A DNA stretch of 64,000 bases from Nordella sp. HKS 07 (GTDB lineage Bacteria; Pseudomonadota; Alphaproteobacteria; Rhizobiales; Aestuariivirgaceae): contig NZ_CP049258.1 in the NCBI RefSeq assembly GCF_011046735.1, positions 3,180,001 through 3,244,000 of the forward strand, in the 5' to 3' direction. The position numbers and the translations under genes were made by a program. The notes beneath the pieces are model-generated. The model worked only from the letters and a program-made list of their open reading frames with translations. It did not search any database and was not told the origin of the DNA. Positions 43,920-54,080 of this stretch are shown here, piece by piece (within the stretch, counting starts at the first letter, position 1; every line of letters starts with the position of its first letter).

Positions 43920-44957
43920 ATGAAACGCTTACTTTTGGCTGCGAGCCTTCTGGCCCTGACGGCAGGTTTCGCGCAAGCCCGCGACCAGATTCGTATCGTC
44001 GGCTCATCGACGGTCTATCCCTTCACCACGGCCGTTGCCGAGCAATTCGGCAAGACCTCCGGCTTCAAGACCCCGGTGGTCGAATCGACCGGCACCGGCG
44101 GCGGCATGAAGCTCTTCTGCGCCGGCATCAGCGCCGATAGTCCCGATTTCACCAATGCCTCGCGCCAGATCAAGAAGAGCGAGTACGACGATTGCGTCAA
44201 GAACGGTGTCACCGAGATCGTCGAGATCAAGGTCGGCTTCGACGGCCTCACGGTTGCCAATTCCAAGGCTGGCCCGGACCTGAACTTCACCAAGACCCAG
44301 CTTTTCCTGGCGCTGGCCAAGGAAGTGCCCGACAAGGATGGCAAGCTCATCGCCAATCCCTATAAGACCTGGAAGGATGTCGACCCGTCGCTTCCCGACG
44401 AGAAGATCGAAGTGCTCGGCCCCCCGCCGACCTCCGGTACCCGCGATAGCTTTGTCGAGCTCGTGATGGATAAGGGCGCGGAAGGCGTCGACTCGCTCAA
44501 GGCGTTGAAGAAGTCCGACGCCAAGGCCTTCGAGACGGTGTGGAAGTCGATCCGCGAGGACGGCGCCTATATCGATGCCGGCGAGAACGACAATCTGATC
44601 GTTCAGAAGCTCGAGGCCAATCCGCAGGCGGTCGGCATCTTCGGCTACTCCTTCCTCGAGGAGAACCAGAACAAGATCAAGGGAGCGACGATCGAGGGCA
44701 AGTCGCCCAGCTATGAGTCGATCGCCAGCGGCGACTATAAAGTGTCCCGCCCGCTCTTCATCTATGCGAAGAAGCAGCATGTCGGCACCATCCCCGGTAT
44801 GGTCGAGTTCGTGAAGGAATATGTGTCGGACAAGGCGCTGGGCGAAGACGGTTATCTGGCCGCCAAGGGCCTGGTGACGCTGCCCGGCGACGAGGCCGAC
44901 AAGACCAAGGCCGCCGCGGAAACGATGGAAACGATCAAGGGCGACCAGCTGATGTGA
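43920..44957 (+). CDS. pstS: Phosphate-binding protein PstS
   Basis: 345 aa with a signal peptide (ending AGFAQA). Phosphate-site motifs IRIVGSSTVYPFTTAVAE, ESTGTGGGMKLFCAG and SGTRDSFVELVMDKG. High-affinity phosphate capture in the periplasm. A Pho box precedes it; 370 bp of palindromic repeats separate it from pstC, unlike the tight spacing of the rest of the operon. Confidence 0.96.
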   Translation: MKRLLLAASLLALTAGFAQARDQIRIVGSSTVYPFTTAVAEQFGKTSGFKTPVVESTGTGGGMKLFCAGISADSPDFTNASRQIKKSEYDDCVKNGVTEIVEIKVGFDGLTVANSKAGPDLNFTKTQLFLALAKEVPDKDGKLIANPYKTWKDVDPSLPDEKIEVLGPPPTSGTRDSFVELVMDKGAEGVDSLKALKKSDAKAFETVWKSIREDGAYIDAGENDNLIVQKLEANPQAVGIFGYSFLEENQNKIKGATIEGKSPSYESIASGDYKVSRPLFIYAKKQHVGTIPGMVEFVKEYVSDKALGEDGYLAAKGLVTLPGDEADKTKAAAETMETIKGDQLM

Positions 44958-44962
44958 GCTGT

Positions 44963-45110
44963 AGCATGATCCGGAAAAGTGCGAAGCGGTTTTCCGGTAA
45001 AATCATGCGCAAAACAAGAATATGAAGCGTGATGGCGGCTCGTCCTAAAGCCATCACGCTTTAGAGCATGATCCGGAAAAGTGCGAAGCAGTTCTCCGGA
45101 AAAATCATGC
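44963..45110. repeat. Palindromic element cluster between pstS and pstC
   Basis: Three hairpins in series: 44964-45008 (GCATGATCCGG...AATCATGC), 45025-45061 (AAGCGTGATGGC...GCCATCACGCTT), and 45066-45110 (a second copy of the first). The core GAAAAGTGCGAAGCGGTTTTC is shared with 22341-22361. May stabilise pstS mRNA or reduce read-through into pstC. The remaining gap to 45327 shows nothing else. Confidence 0.8.
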
Positions 45111-45327
45111 GCAGACAAAATGACAAAGCGGCGCGTGGTCAGGAAGTTGGATACCGTATTTCCGTGATCGCGCGCCATGTCAATGAAACCGGTCGCGTCA
45201 CTTCGGATCAAACCGGAGTGACCGCGACCAGTCGGGGCGGTCCGCGGATGTACCGGCCGCCTCGCACACTCTTTCAAATTACAACGCCCGAAGATGAGAT
45301 GGCGGGCGAGATAGAACAGGGCGCGTG

Positions 45328-46701
45328 ATGTCGGGGACTTATTTCTCAATCATGGCGGTGCTGGTGCTGGCAGGCTTCTTCCTGGGCGCCCAGCGGGCTC
45401 GCGCAATGAGGGGCGGCCCCGGTCAGTCGCTCCATTCTCTACCCGCCTATCATGGTCTCCTTATCGCCTCCGCCGTCCTGACTGTGATGATGGCGATCTT
45501 TGTCGTCGTCGCCCCCTTGGGCTCGCATCATATTGTGAGCCAGGGCCTGGGCTCCCTCGATCCGTCGGAAATCGCCACCCCGCTCCAGCGCGACGCCGCC
45601 CTGCGCGACATCCAGAATCTCATCGCCGGCACCTATCAGGGCGAGCCCGGCGATAAACTGAAAGCGGCCGCCGCCGCTTACGGCGCGGCATCGAACCTTG
45701 TTTACTGGGGCATGAATGGCCTCGGCACACTTTCCGGCCTCGCCGTCATTTTCTGGGGGCTCGGCCGGATCACGCCGGAGCTGCGCGCCCGCAACCAGTT
45801 CGAGCGCTTCGCCAAATATGTGCTGCTCGCCTGCTCTGGCGTCGCGGTTCTCACCACCATCGGCATCGTGTTCTCGGTGGTGTTCGAGGCGGCGCGTTTC
45901 TTCAGCATGGTTTCGCCGATCGACTTTCTCTTCGGCCTGCAATGGTCGCCGCAGACAGCCATGCGCGCCGACCAAGTCGGCTCGTCGGGCGCCTTCGGCA
46001 TCGTTCCGCTGATCGCCGGCACGCTGCTCATCACCCTCATCGCCATGCTGGTGGCGGGGCCTTTGGGCCTCTTTTCGGCGATCTACATGGCCGAATATGC
46101 GACGCCGAAGATCCGCGCCGTGGTCAAGCCGATCCTCGAGATACTCGCCGGCATCCCGACAGTGGTTCTGGGCTTCTTCGCCGCCTTGACGGTGGCGCCG
46201 CTCATCCGCGGCTGGGGACAGACCTTTGGCCTCGATGTGGCGTCGGAATCGGCGCTTGCCGCCGGTCTGGTGATGGGCATGATGATCATCCCCTTCGTCT
46301 CGTCCTTGTCGGACGACGTGATCAATGCCGTGCCGCAGTCGCTGCGCGACGGCTCTTATGCGATGGGCGCCACCAAGTCCGAGACCATCAAGAAGGTGGT
46401 TCTCCCCGCTGCTCTGCCGGGCATCGTCTCGGCCTTCATGTTGGCGATCTCGCGCGCCGTCGGCGAGACGATGATCGTCGTGATGGCCGCCGGTCTCGCC
46501 GCCAATCTCACCTTCAACCCGCTCGCCGCCGTCACCACTGTGACGGTGCAGATCAAGACCCTCTTGGTGGGCGACCAGGAATTCGACTCGGCCAAGACGC
46601 TCTCCGCCTTCGCGCTCGGCCTGGTGCTGTTCTTCTTTACGCTGGCCCTGAACTACATCGCGCTCAAGATCGTGCAGAGATACAGGGAACAATATGACTG
46701 A
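45328..46701 (+). CDS. pstC: Phosphate ABC transporter permease PstC
   Basis: 457 aa, the long alphaproteobacterial PstC with an N-terminal membrane extension. The conserved permease core has FGLQWSPQTAMRADQVGS, AILEILAGIPTVV-type helix (KPILEILAGIPTVVLGFFAA) and EAA-type loop GATKSETIKKVVLPAALPGI. ATG 45328 follows a GTG; either may initiate. Overlaps pstA by 8 bp. Confidence 0.94.
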   Translation: MSGTYFSIMAVLVLAGFFLGAQRARAMRGGPGQSLHSLPAYHGLLIASAVLTVMMAIFVVVAPLGSHHIVSQGLGSLDPSEIATPLQRDAALRDIQNLIAGTYQGEPGDKLKAAAAAYGAASNLVYWGMNGLGTLSGLAVIFWGLGRITPELRARNQFERFAKYVLLACSGVAVLTTIGIVFSVVFEAARFFSMVSPIDFLFGLQWSPQTAMRADQVGSSGAFGIVPLIAGTLLITLIAMLVAGPLGLFSAIYMAEYATPKIRAVVKPILEILAGIPTVVLGFFAALTVAPLIRGWGQTFGLDVASESALAAGLVMGMMIIPFVSSLSDDVINAVPQSLRDGSYAMGATKSETIKKVVLPAALPGIVSAFMLAISRAVGETMIVVMAAGLAANLTFNPLAAVTTVTVQIKTLLVGDQEFDSAKTLSAFALGLVLFFFTLALNYIALKIVQRYREQYD

Positions 46702-48223
46702 TACCGCGATCTCCGCCGCCCCCCGCCGTGTCGGCGACAACAACGCGCTGGTCGCCAGGCGCTATCGGGCCGAGCGCCGGTTCAAGTTCTACGGAATCGC
46801 GGCCATCGCGGTGACGGCCGTCTTCCTCGTGCTGCTCTTCGCCGACATCCTGGTGAAGGGTTTGCCGGCCTTTACCGAGCATCGCCTCACGCTGCCGATC
46901 AATGTTTCGCAGAAGGCGATCGACCCGCAGAACAGCAAGGACCTCAAGGTCATCCGCGCCGGTGACTTCGATGCGCCGATCCGCGAGGCCTTCCGCGCCA
47001 TGTTTCCGGATGTGACCTCGCGTGGCGACCGCAAGAAGCTTCTGGGCCTGCTGAGCTCGGGCGCCGCCGATGATTTCCGCGCCATGGTGATGAACGATCC
47101 GGCGTTGATTGGCCAGGACATCAAGGTTCCGGTGCTCCTTTCCGACGATGCCGATCAGTATTTGAAGGGTCGTCAGACCGCGGTTCAGAAATTCCCCGGC
47201 CAAGGCGCGATCACCGCGACGGCCGACGGCGATAAGTTCAAGCTGGCGGCGGACCAGACTGCGCTCCTGATGGCGGGCGACATCGTACGGATGAATGGCG
47301 GCGCCTTCCGCGTCGTGTCGACCGACAAGGGTGCCTTCCTGGCCGAGCAGGTCACCGCGCCCAAGTCCCTCGATCCGGTTACTGCCGGCGCCTGGGATAT
47401 CTTTCGTTTCACGGTGCCTGAGCACAACCGCCGCATCGACGACCAGGAGGCGCTGTGGCTCGAGCAGCTGAAGGAGAAGGGCGTCGCCGAAAGCGGCATC
47501 GCCTGGCGGTTCTTCTCCTCGGGCGACTCGCGCGAGCCGGAGCTCGCCGGCATCAGGGGCGCCTTGATGGGCTCGATCCTGACACTTCTGGTGACCTTGT
47601 TCCTTTGTTTGCCGATCGGTGTGGCCGCCGCGATCTATCTCGAGGAGTTCGCCCCCAAGAACCGCCTGACCCAGATCATCGAGGTGAATATCAATAACCT
47701 CGCGGCGGTGCCCTCGATCGTCTTCGGCCTCTTGGGCCTGGCGATGTTCCTCAACTTCTTCGGCCTGCCGCGCTCGGCGCCGGTGGTCGGTGGCCTGGTG
47801 CTGGCGCTGCTCGTGCTGCCCACCATCATCATCGCCTCGCGCGCGGCGCTGCGCGCCGTGCCGCCCTCGATCAAGGAGGCCGCACTCGGGGTGGGCGCCT
47901 CGCACCAGCAGGCGATCTTCCATCACGTCCTGCCTCTGGCCATGCCCGGCATCATGACCGGCACCATCATCGGCATGGCGCACGCCTTGGGCGAGACGGC
48001 GCCGCTTCTCATGATCGGCATGGTCGCTTTTATCGTCGACATACCGACGAGCTTCACCGATGCCGCCACCGTCTTGCCGATCCAGATCTTTCTCTGGTCG
48101 GATCTTCCGGAGATCGCCTTCCAGTCCAAGACGGCGGGCGCCATCATCGTTCTTCTCGTTTTCCTGTTCGTCATGAATGCGGTCGCCATCCTGTTGCGCA
48201 AGCGCTTCGAGCGCCGCTGGTAA
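46694..48223 (+). CDS. pstA: Phosphate ABC transporter permease PstA
   Basis: 509 aa, long form with a periplasmic insert (about residues 60-260) between the first helix and the permease core. The core has [40 protein letters not shown] and [20 protein letters not shown]. Long PstA proteins of this type are usual in Rhizobiales. It pairs with PstC and PstB. Confidence 0.94.
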   Translation: MTDTAISAAPRRVGDNNALVARRYRAERRFKFYGIAAIAVTAVFLVLLFADILVKGLPAFTEHRLTLPINVSQKAIDPQNSKDLKVIRAGDFDAPIREAFRAMFPDVTSRGDRKKLLGLLSSGAADDFRAMVMNDPALIGQDIKVPVLLSDDADQYLKGRQTAVQKFPGQGAITATADGDKFKLAADQTALLMAGDIVRMNGGAFRVVSTDKGAFLAEQVTAPKSLDPVTAGAWDIFRFTVPEHNRRIDDQEALWLEQLKEKGVAESGIAWRFFSSGDSREPELAGIRGALMGSILTLLVTLFLCLPIGVAAAIYLEEFAPKNRLTQIIEVNINNLAAVPSIVFGLLGLAMFLNFFGLPRSAPVVGGLVLALLVLPTIIIASRAALRAVPPSIKEAALGVGASHQQAIFHHVLPLAMPGIMTGTIIGMAHALGETAPLLMIGMVAFIVDIPTSFTDAATVLPIQIFLWSDLPEIAFQSKTAGAIIVLLVFLFVMNAVAILLRKRFERRW

Positions 48224-48243
48224 GTATGAAAGGGTCACCCGCC

Positions 48244-49059
48244 ATGGATGCCATGATCAAGACGCCGGTCGCCGACAATGCCCCGCGCATCGCCCGCGAA
48301 CGGCCTCTGAAGATCAGGGCGCGCAATGTCGACGTCTATTATGGCGACAAGCATGCCATCAACGACCTGAGCATCGACATCCCCGACAGCGCCGTCTCGG
48401 CCTTCATCGGGCCTTCGGGCTGCGGCAAGTCCACCTTCCTGCGCTCGATCAATCGCATGAACGACACGATCCCGTCCTGCCGGATCACCGGCAATATCGA
48501 GATCGACGGCCGCGACATCTATGACAGGAGCCTCGATGTGGTGCAGCTGCGCGCCCGCATCGGCATGGTGTTCCAGAAGCCCAATCCCTTCCCGAAATCG
48601 ATCTATGAGAACGTTGCCTATGGTCCGCGCATCCACGGCTTCGCCAGGAACAAGACCGATCTCGAGGAGATCGTGGTGACGAGCTTGAAGAAGGCCGGTC
48701 TCTTTGAGGAAGTGAAGGACCGGCTCGATCATTCGGGCACCAGCCTGTCCGGCGGCCAGCAGCAGCGCCTGTGCATCGCGCGGGCCATCGCCGTCAATCC
48801 GGAAGTGATCCTCATGGACGAGCCCTGTTCGGCGCTCGATCCGATCGCCACCGCCCGCATCGAGGAACTCATCGACGAACTGCGCCAGAATTACTGCATC
48901 GTCATCGTCACCCATTCGATGCAGCAGGCCGCGCGCGTCTCGCAGCTCACCGCGTTTTTCCATCTGGGCAATCTGGTCGAGGTCGGCGACACCGACGACA
49001 TCTTTACGGCACCCAAGGATAAGCGCACCCAGGATTACATCACCGGCCGCTTCGGCTGA
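48244..49059 (+). CDS. pstB: Phosphate ABC transporter ATPase PstB
   Basis: 271 aa from ATG 48244 (ATG 48226 is also possible but lacks a ribosome site; AGGG precedes 48244). Walker [20 protein letters not shown], signature [16 protein letters not shown], Walker [17 protein letters not shown]-loop VTHSMQQA, all PstB-specific. Powers phosphate import and links transport state to PhoR through PhoU. Confidence 0.96.
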   Translation: MDAMIKTPVADNAPRIARERPLKIRARNVDVYYGDKHAINDLSIDIPDSAVSAFIGPSGCGKSTFLRSINRMNDTIPSCRITGNIEIDGRDIYDRSLDVVQLRARIGMVFQKPNPFPKSIYENVAYGPRIHGFARNKTDLEEIVVTSLKKAGLFEEVKDRLDHSGTSLSGGQQQRLCIARAIAVNPEVILMDEPCSALDPIATARIEELIDELRQNYCIVIVTHSMQQAARVSQLTAFFHLGNLVEVGDTDDIFTAPKDKRTQDYITGRFG

Positions 49060-49076
49060 CCGCGGAGTTAAGGACT

Positions 49077-49793
49077 ATGTCGGACCATATCGTCAAAGCC
49101 TATGACGAGGACCTCGCCAACCTCAAGACGATGCTCGCCCAGATGGGCGGTCTCGCCGAGGACCATCTCGCCAAGGCCATCGAGGCGCTGGCGAAGCGCG
49201 ACACCAAGCTTGCCGATATCGTGATCGCGCAGGACGAAAAGATCGACGCCCTCGAACTGCAGATCGAGGAGCGCGCCATCCTCACCATCGCCAAGCGCCA
49301 GCCGATGGCGCGCGACCTGCGCGAGATCATGGTGGCGATCCGCATCGCCTCCGATCTCGAGCGCATCGGCGATCTCGCCAAGAACATCGCCAAGCGCTCG
49401 CATGCCATTTCCGAGCAGCTGCCGCGCAAGCTCGCCACCGGGCTGAATCGGATGGGCAGGCTGTCGCTCGAGCAGCTGAAGGATGTGCTTGATGCCTATA
49501 CGACGGCCGACGATGCCAAGGCGCTGGAAGTCTGGCGCAGTGACGGTGAGCTCGATTCCCTCTACAACTCGATCTTCCGCGAGCTTCTGACCTACATGAT
49601 GGAAGACCCGCGCATGATCGGGCCGTGTACCCATCTTCTCTTCGGTGCCAAGAATTTCGAGCGTATCGGCGATCACGCCACCAACATAGCGGAGAATATC
49701 CACTATCTGGTGTCGGGCCAGCCGATGCGCGGCGAACGTCCGAAGAAGGACACCACTAGCACGATGCCTTTTGATGCAATGAACGAGCGCTGA
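49077..49793 (+). CDS. phoU: Phosphate signalling protein PhoU
   Basis: 238 aa, two PhoU three-helix repeats (M..GLAEDHLAKAIEAL and RQPMARDLREIMVAIRIASD; then MEDPRMIGPCTHLLFGAKNF and ERIGDHATNIAENIHYLV). Binds metal and relays PstB state to PhoR. Overlaps phoB by one base. Confidence 0.95.
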   Translation: MSDHIVKAYDEDLANLKTMLAQMGGLAEDHLAKAIEALAKRDTKLADIVIAQDEKIDALELQIEERAILTIAKRQPMARDLREIMVAIRIASDLERIGDLAKNIAKRSHAISEQLPRKLATGLNRMGRLSLEQLKDVLDAYTTADDAKALEVWRSDGELDSLYNSIFRELLTYMMEDPRMIGPCTHLLFGAKNFERIGDHATNIAENIHYLVSGQPMRGERPKKDTTSTMPFDAMNER

Positions 49794-50491
49794 TGACCGC
49801 GTCCATCCTCATCGTCGAAGACGAAGAACCGCTCCAGATCCTGCTGACCTACAATCTTCAGGCGGAAGGATTTCGGGTGCGCGGCACCGCCAATGGCGAG
49901 GACGTCGCCCATCTCGTCAGTGAAGAACGCCCCGATCTCATCGTGCTCGACTGGATGCTGCCGGGCATATCGGGCATCGAGGTCTGCCGCCTGCTGCGCT
50001 CGCGCGCCGAAACCCGCGACATCCCGGTCATCATGCTGACGGCGCGGGGCGAGGAGAATGAGCGCGTGCGCGGCCTCGCCACCGGGGCCGACGACTATAT
50101 CGTCAAGCCTTTCTCGGTGCCGGAGCTGCTCGCCCGCATCAAGACGATCCTGCGCCGCGTCAACCCCGACGCGATCGCCGAACTCCTCAAGGCCGGCGAC
50201 ATCGCGCTCGACCGGCGCACCAGGCGCGTGACCAGGGCGACGCGCGACATAACGCTCTCCCCGACCGAATTCCGCCTGCTTGAATATCTCATGCAGAGTC
50301 CGGGCCGGGTCTACAGCCGCTCGCAGCTTCTTGATGCTGTCTGGGGCCGCGACATCTATGTCGACGAGCGCACCGTCGACGTGCATGTCGGTCGCCTGCG
50401 CAAATGCTTGAAGCGCGGCCGCGAGATCGACCCGATCCGCACCGTGCGCGGCATGGGCTACTCCTTCGACGAGCGTTTCGGGCGGAGTTAA
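49793..50491 (+). CDS. phoB: Phosphate-regulon response regulator PhoB
   Basis: 232 aa. Receiver domain with acidic pocket VEDEEP, phospho-acceptor Asp in LIVLDWMLPGISG, Thr in IIMLTARG, Lys in YIVKPF. C-terminal winged helix LSPTEFRLLEYLMQSPGRVY, then VDERTVDVHVGRLRK. Presumably binds the Pho box ahead of pstS. A hairpin lies 19 bp after the stop. Confidence 0.95.
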   Translation: MTASILIVEDEEPLQILLTYNLQAEGFRVRGTANGEDVAHLVSEERPDLIVLDWMLPGISGIEVCRLLRSRAETRDIPVIMLTARGEENERVRGLATGADDYIVKPFSVPELLARIKTILRRVNPDAIAELLKAGDIALDRRTRRVTRATRDITLSPTEFRLLEYLMQSPGRVYSRSQLLDAVWGRDIYVDERTVDVHVGRLRKCLKRGREIDPIRTVRGMGYSFDERFGRS

Positions 50492-50509
50492 GCCCTCATC
50501 CCACCCGTC

Positions 50510-50532
50510 ATGGCCGCCCTTGAGGCGGCCAT
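50510..50532 (+). terminator. Hairpin after phoB (copy 2 of the GGCC palindrome)
   Basis: ATGGCCGCC, a 5-nt loop, GGCGGCCAT, then CCAG. It is a relative of the palindrome at 42600-42626 and sits where the pst-pho operon should end. No T-tract. The rest of the 284-bp gap to the next gene shows nothing clear. Confidence 0.5.
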
Positions 50533-50775
50533 CCAGCCCATCCGTGCCACGCCTGCTAGGCGTCACGCACATGCCGATCTCCGCCGCTATCCGACGCATC
50601 CCGTGCTACGGCCGCTACCTGGCGCTCCGCCAGGCGCTTGTGAGCCACCAACACCGCCAGCGGATCGCCAAGGGCTCACATGCGTCGCGGCGCGAGAGAT
50701 CCCGGACGAAATACCACTTGCTACGCCTGGGGATGGCCGGGGTATAACCCGCGAAACACGCAAGGCCGACGGACC

Positions 50776-52644
50776 ATGGAACGCCGCCTGACCGCGATAC
50801 TGGCCGCCGACGTCGCCGGCTACAGCCGCCTCATGAGCCGCGACGAGGAGGGCACGCTCTCGGCCCTGAAGGCGCATCGCCGCGAGATGGCGGACGCCCG
50901 GATCGCCGCGCATGCGGGCCGCATCGTGAAGCTCACGGGCGACGGAATGCTGGTCGAGTTCGCGAGCGTGGTGAACGCGGTGGCTTGCGCGGCCGACATC
51001 CAGCGCCGGATGCGTCAGCGCAATGCCGGCGTGCCGGCAGAGCGCTGCCTCGAGTTCCGCATCGGCATCCATCTCGGCGACATCATCTTCGACGCTGCCG
51101 ACAACGACATCTATGGCGAAGGCGTCAATATCGCGGCGCGCCTCGAAGGCCTCGCCCGGCCGGGCGGCGTCGCGGTGTCCGGAACCGTCCGCGACAGCGT
51201 TGGAAACCGGCTCGACCTTGTCTTCGAGGACGCCGGCGAGCAGATGCTGAAGAACATCGAGCGGCCGGTCAGGGTCTACACCGTCGACGTCTTCGCCGGC
51301 GCCCCGCCGCCGGCGGCCGCGGATGCGCCGGGGCGCAAGGCGGAATCGGCCAACGGAAAGCCCTCGATCGCCGTGCTGCCATTCAGCAATATGAGCGGCG
51401 ATCCGGAGCAGGACTATTTCTCGGACGGCATCGCCGAGGACATCATCACCGACCTGTCGAAGATTTCGGCGCTGCATGTCGTCGCCCGCCACACCGCCTT
51501 CACCTACAAGGGCAAGGCGGTGGACGTGCCGGCGGCGGCCCGCGAGATGGGCGTGAAATTCGTGCTCGAGGGCAGCGTGCGCAAGGCCGGCCCGCGCGTG
51601 CGCATCGCCGCCCAGCTGATCGACGGCGCGACCGGCGGCCATCTGTGGGCTGAACGCTACGACCGGGACCTTACCGATATTTTCGCGATCCAGGACGAGA
51701 TCACCCGGACGATCGTCGACCAGCTCAAGGTCAGGCTGCTGTCGGAGGAGAAGACGGCGCTCGGACGGGCGCCGACGGGCAATATCGAAGCGTATACCAC
51801 CTATCTGAAGGCCCGGGAGTTCTTCCGCACACGCGCCAAGGACTCTCTGCAACTGGCGCGCCGGCTGTTCAGCCGGGCGGTGGACATCGACCCCGCTTAT
51901 GCGCGCGCCTATGCCGGCATCGCCGATTGCGACTCGATCCTCGCCGCCTGGCACGGCGCAAGCATATCGCTGGAGGCGCTTTTCGCGACCTGCGCCAAGG
52001 CGTTGGAACTCGATCCCCACCTCGCCGAGGCGCATGCCTCGCACGGCCTCGCTCTGTCGACCGCCGGCCGCCCGACGGAGGCGGTGGCTGCCTTCGAGCG
52101 CGCCATCGCGCTCGACCCGAATTCCTACGAGGGCCATTATTTCTACGCCCGCCACGCTTTCGCCGCGGGGGATTTCGAGAAGGCGGTCGCGCTCTACAGC
52201 CGTTGCGCCGAGATAGACCCCGACGACTACCGGGCGCCGTTCCTGATCACCAACGCCCTGCACGCGCTCGGTCGCCTCGACGAGGAGGTCGCGCAGGCGC
52301 GGCTGGGCCTGGAGCGGGCCGAACGAGCGCTGAAGGCGCATCCGGAGAATTCCGATCCGGCGCAGCATGGCGCGGTTGCGCTGGCGCTTCTCGGCGAAAA
52401 GGAACGGGCCAGGGAGTGGCTGGCGCGCGCCCTGACCATCGATCCGGACAGCACCTTCGTGCGTTACAATGCCGCCTGCACCTATTCGCTGCTGGGCGAG
52501 GCGGACCGTGCTATCGATCTCCTCGAGACATGTCTGCGGCAATCGGGCAGCGAGGAGATGAAACTGTGGATCAAGAACGATTCCGACCTTGATCCCCTCC
52601 GCAATCACCCACGCTATACGGATCTGCTGATGCTGATCGCATAA
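50776..52644 (+). CDS. Class III adenylate cyclase with TolB-like and TPR regions (second copy)
   Basis: 622 aa. Cyclase domain (AILAADVAGYSRLMSRDEEG, KLTGDGMLVEF, IHLGDIIFDA, GEGVNIAARLEGL), TolB/FlgO-like unit (KPSIAVLPFSNMSGDPEQDY, FSDGIAEDIITDLS, LEGSVRKAGPRVRIAAQLID) and TPR repeats from about residue 345. ATG 50776 chosen because the cyclase domain starts directly after it. Same architecture as 36512-38275. Downstream of the phosphate operon but separated by a hairpin. Confidence 0.9.
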   Translation: MERRLTAILAADVAGYSRLMSRDEEGTLSALKAHRREMADARIAAHAGRIVKLTGDGMLVEFASVVNAVACAADIQRRMRQRNAGVPAERCLEFRIGIHLGDIIFDAADNDIYGEGVNIAARLEGLARPGGVAVSGTVRDSVGNRLDLVFEDAGEQMLKNIERPVRVYTVDVFAGAPPPAAADAPGRKAESANGKPSIAVLPFSNMSGDPEQDYFSDGIAEDIITDLSKISALHVVARHTAFTYKGKAVDVPAAAREMGVKFVLEGSVRKAGPRVRIAAQLIDGATGGHLWAERYDRDLTDIFAIQDEITRTIVDQLKVRLLSEEKTALGRAPTGNIEAYTTYLKAREFFRTRAKDSLQLARRLFSRAVDIDPAYARAYAGIADCDSILAAWHGASISLEALFATCAKALELDPHLAEAHASHGLALSTAGRPTEAVAAFERAIALDPNSYEGHYFYARHAFAAGDFEKAVALYSRCAEIDPDDYRAPFLITNALHALGRLDEEVAQARLGLERAERALKAHPENSDPAQHGAVALALLGEKERAREWLARALTIDPDSTFVRYNAACTYSLLGEADRAIDLLETCLRQSGSEEMKLWIKNDSDLDPLRNHPRYTDLLMLIA

Positions 52645-52687
52645 CGATCCCCCGGCCGCCAACATGCAACGCCTTGTGGGTCGGAAC

Positions 52688-53290
52688 TCAATCGCCGGAT
52701 GGGCAAGCCCAGCCCATTGCTTCCGCGGCCGCCTGGCATTTTTCCGCGAGGGCCTTCTCCTCCGGCGTCGGTTCTTTCACGTGGGCGGTGCCATTAACCA
52801 GGTCGATGACGATGTGATCGGGATGCAGCAGCAGAGCGGGCGGCGCGAGGCCGAGCTCCTTGCAGCGGTCGATCTCCTTTTCCCATCGGAGCTTGTACAC
52901 CATCATGGCATCCAGCCAGTTTTCATGGAGCTCCTTGCGCTCCTGCTCGATCGTGGCGAGAAGCGTCGTGAAGAGCACCTGGGCGCGCGGCTGGCCTTTG
53001 GCCGCTCCCATGGCGATCGAACGGACGATCGCCCGCACCATCGGGACGGTTACCTGCCGATCGCCGTCATTGATCCTGATGTCACGATAGGCCTCCTCGA
53101 GAATGATCTCCTTCAATCGCTCTTCATTGGTGGCGGGAATCTTGTTGCGCGCCCCCTTGGGCCTGCCGTTCGGATTGCCGGATTGTCCTTTGGCGAAGCG
53201 TGTCGCGACCGGCGGCTTGCCGCGGCCGATCTCATAGCTGGCGGAGGCGGCCGGAGCGCTTTTCCTGTCGTCGTCGTCGTTCTTGTTCAT
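52688..53290 (-). CDS. DUF5681-domain protein
   Basis: 200 aa. The N-terminal half carries the DUF5681 signature ATRFAKGQSGNPNGRPKGAR. The rest is helical and charged (LFTTLLATIEQERKELHENW). No signal peptide. Overlaps the ParB-methyltransferase remnant by ATGA, so the two form an operon; these families are often neighbours in rhizobial genomes, sometimes near prophage genes. Function unknown. Confidence 0.85.
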   Translation of the reverse strand: MNKNDDDDRKSAPAASASYEIGRGKPPVATRFAKGQSGNPNGRPKGARNKIPATNEERLKEIILEEAYRDIRINDGDRQVTVPMVRAIVRSIAMGAAKGQPRAQVLFTTLLATIEQERKELHENWLDAMMVYKLRWEKEIDRCKELGLAPPALLLHPDHIVIDLVNGTAHVKEPTPEEKALAEKCQAAAEAMGWACPSGD

Positions 53291-54080
53291 GCCGTCACCT
53301 TCCTGGTGTCATTCCGGACTTCCGGATTGAATAGGGAGGCCGCGATCTTGGTGCGGGCTTCCCAGCGCTGGATGATCCGGTCGCCGCGCCGGATGTCGCT
53401 TTCGCTCATGGCCACGCGCCGGCCGGCTTGCTCGGCCGAAAGCAGCGCTGCGCCTGCCCAGTCGCCATCCTCCTTCGCCGCGGCACTCGAATTGGCGCCT
53501 GCGGGACGGGCGATGAGCATCTGCACCGCCTGGCTTTCCATCAGCAAGCTCACCGTGTCGGGTTTCAATGCCTCGCCACAGACCAGCCAGTGCGGGCCAA
53601 GTCGCCAGATATCGCCGGTCCGGCAGCGCCGGGGGCATGTGGAATACCGACTTTCTTGCCGTCGTCGTTTGCTTTGGCTGGGCTGGTGGCGATGAGCCCG
53701 TCGATCTCGGCAAGCGAGAAACCGATATCGAACGTGACGTCTTCGGTGATGAGGCCTGTGAGTTCATCGGCGAGAAGCTTTTGGTCCCATTTAGCGTTGA
53801 GGGCCAGCTTGTTGTCTGCGAGGACATAGGCGCGCTTTTCCGCCGGACTGAGGTGATCGATCCTGAGACACGGCACTTGGGCAAGGCCGAGTTCCCCGGC
53901 CGCCCGCACCCGGCCATGACCTGCGAGTATCCGGTTTTCCTCATCGATCAGGATCGGGTGGGTGAAGCCGAAGCGGCGGATGCTCTGTGCCAGCTGATTC
54001 ACCTGCTTGCGTGAATGAAGACGCGCATTGCCGGGCCAGGGCTTGAGCTCGGCCACAGGCACGTTTCGAATGTCGGGCAT
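53287..54080 (-). pseudogene. ParB-like/DNA methyltransferase fusion, internally deleted and frameshifted
   Basis: Starts at ATG 54080 with GAGGAGAAG upstream. Residues 1-125 are an intact ParB/Srx-type domain (VAELKPWPGNARLHSRKQVN, RILAGHGRVRAAGELGL, YVLADNKLALNAKWDQ, DIGFSLAEIDGL). One base is missing near 53621-53636; adding it gives RTGDIWRLGPHWLVCGEALK, the standard lead-in to an N6/N4 DNA methyltransferase. But the catalytic DPPY position reads ARPAG, about 170 residues are absent, and the text resumes at a degenerate DPFGGSGT position (DWAGAALLSAEQAGRR) ending in RIIQRWEARTKIAA, the methyltransferase C-terminus. Total 264 aa. The methyltransferase part cannot be active; the ParB part may still bind DNA. 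Confidence 0.75.

Noticed and set aside
45068-45328. 86-codon open frame between pstS and pstC
   Set aside because: Its start lies in a palindromic repeat and the product resembles no family; it is repeat-derived.
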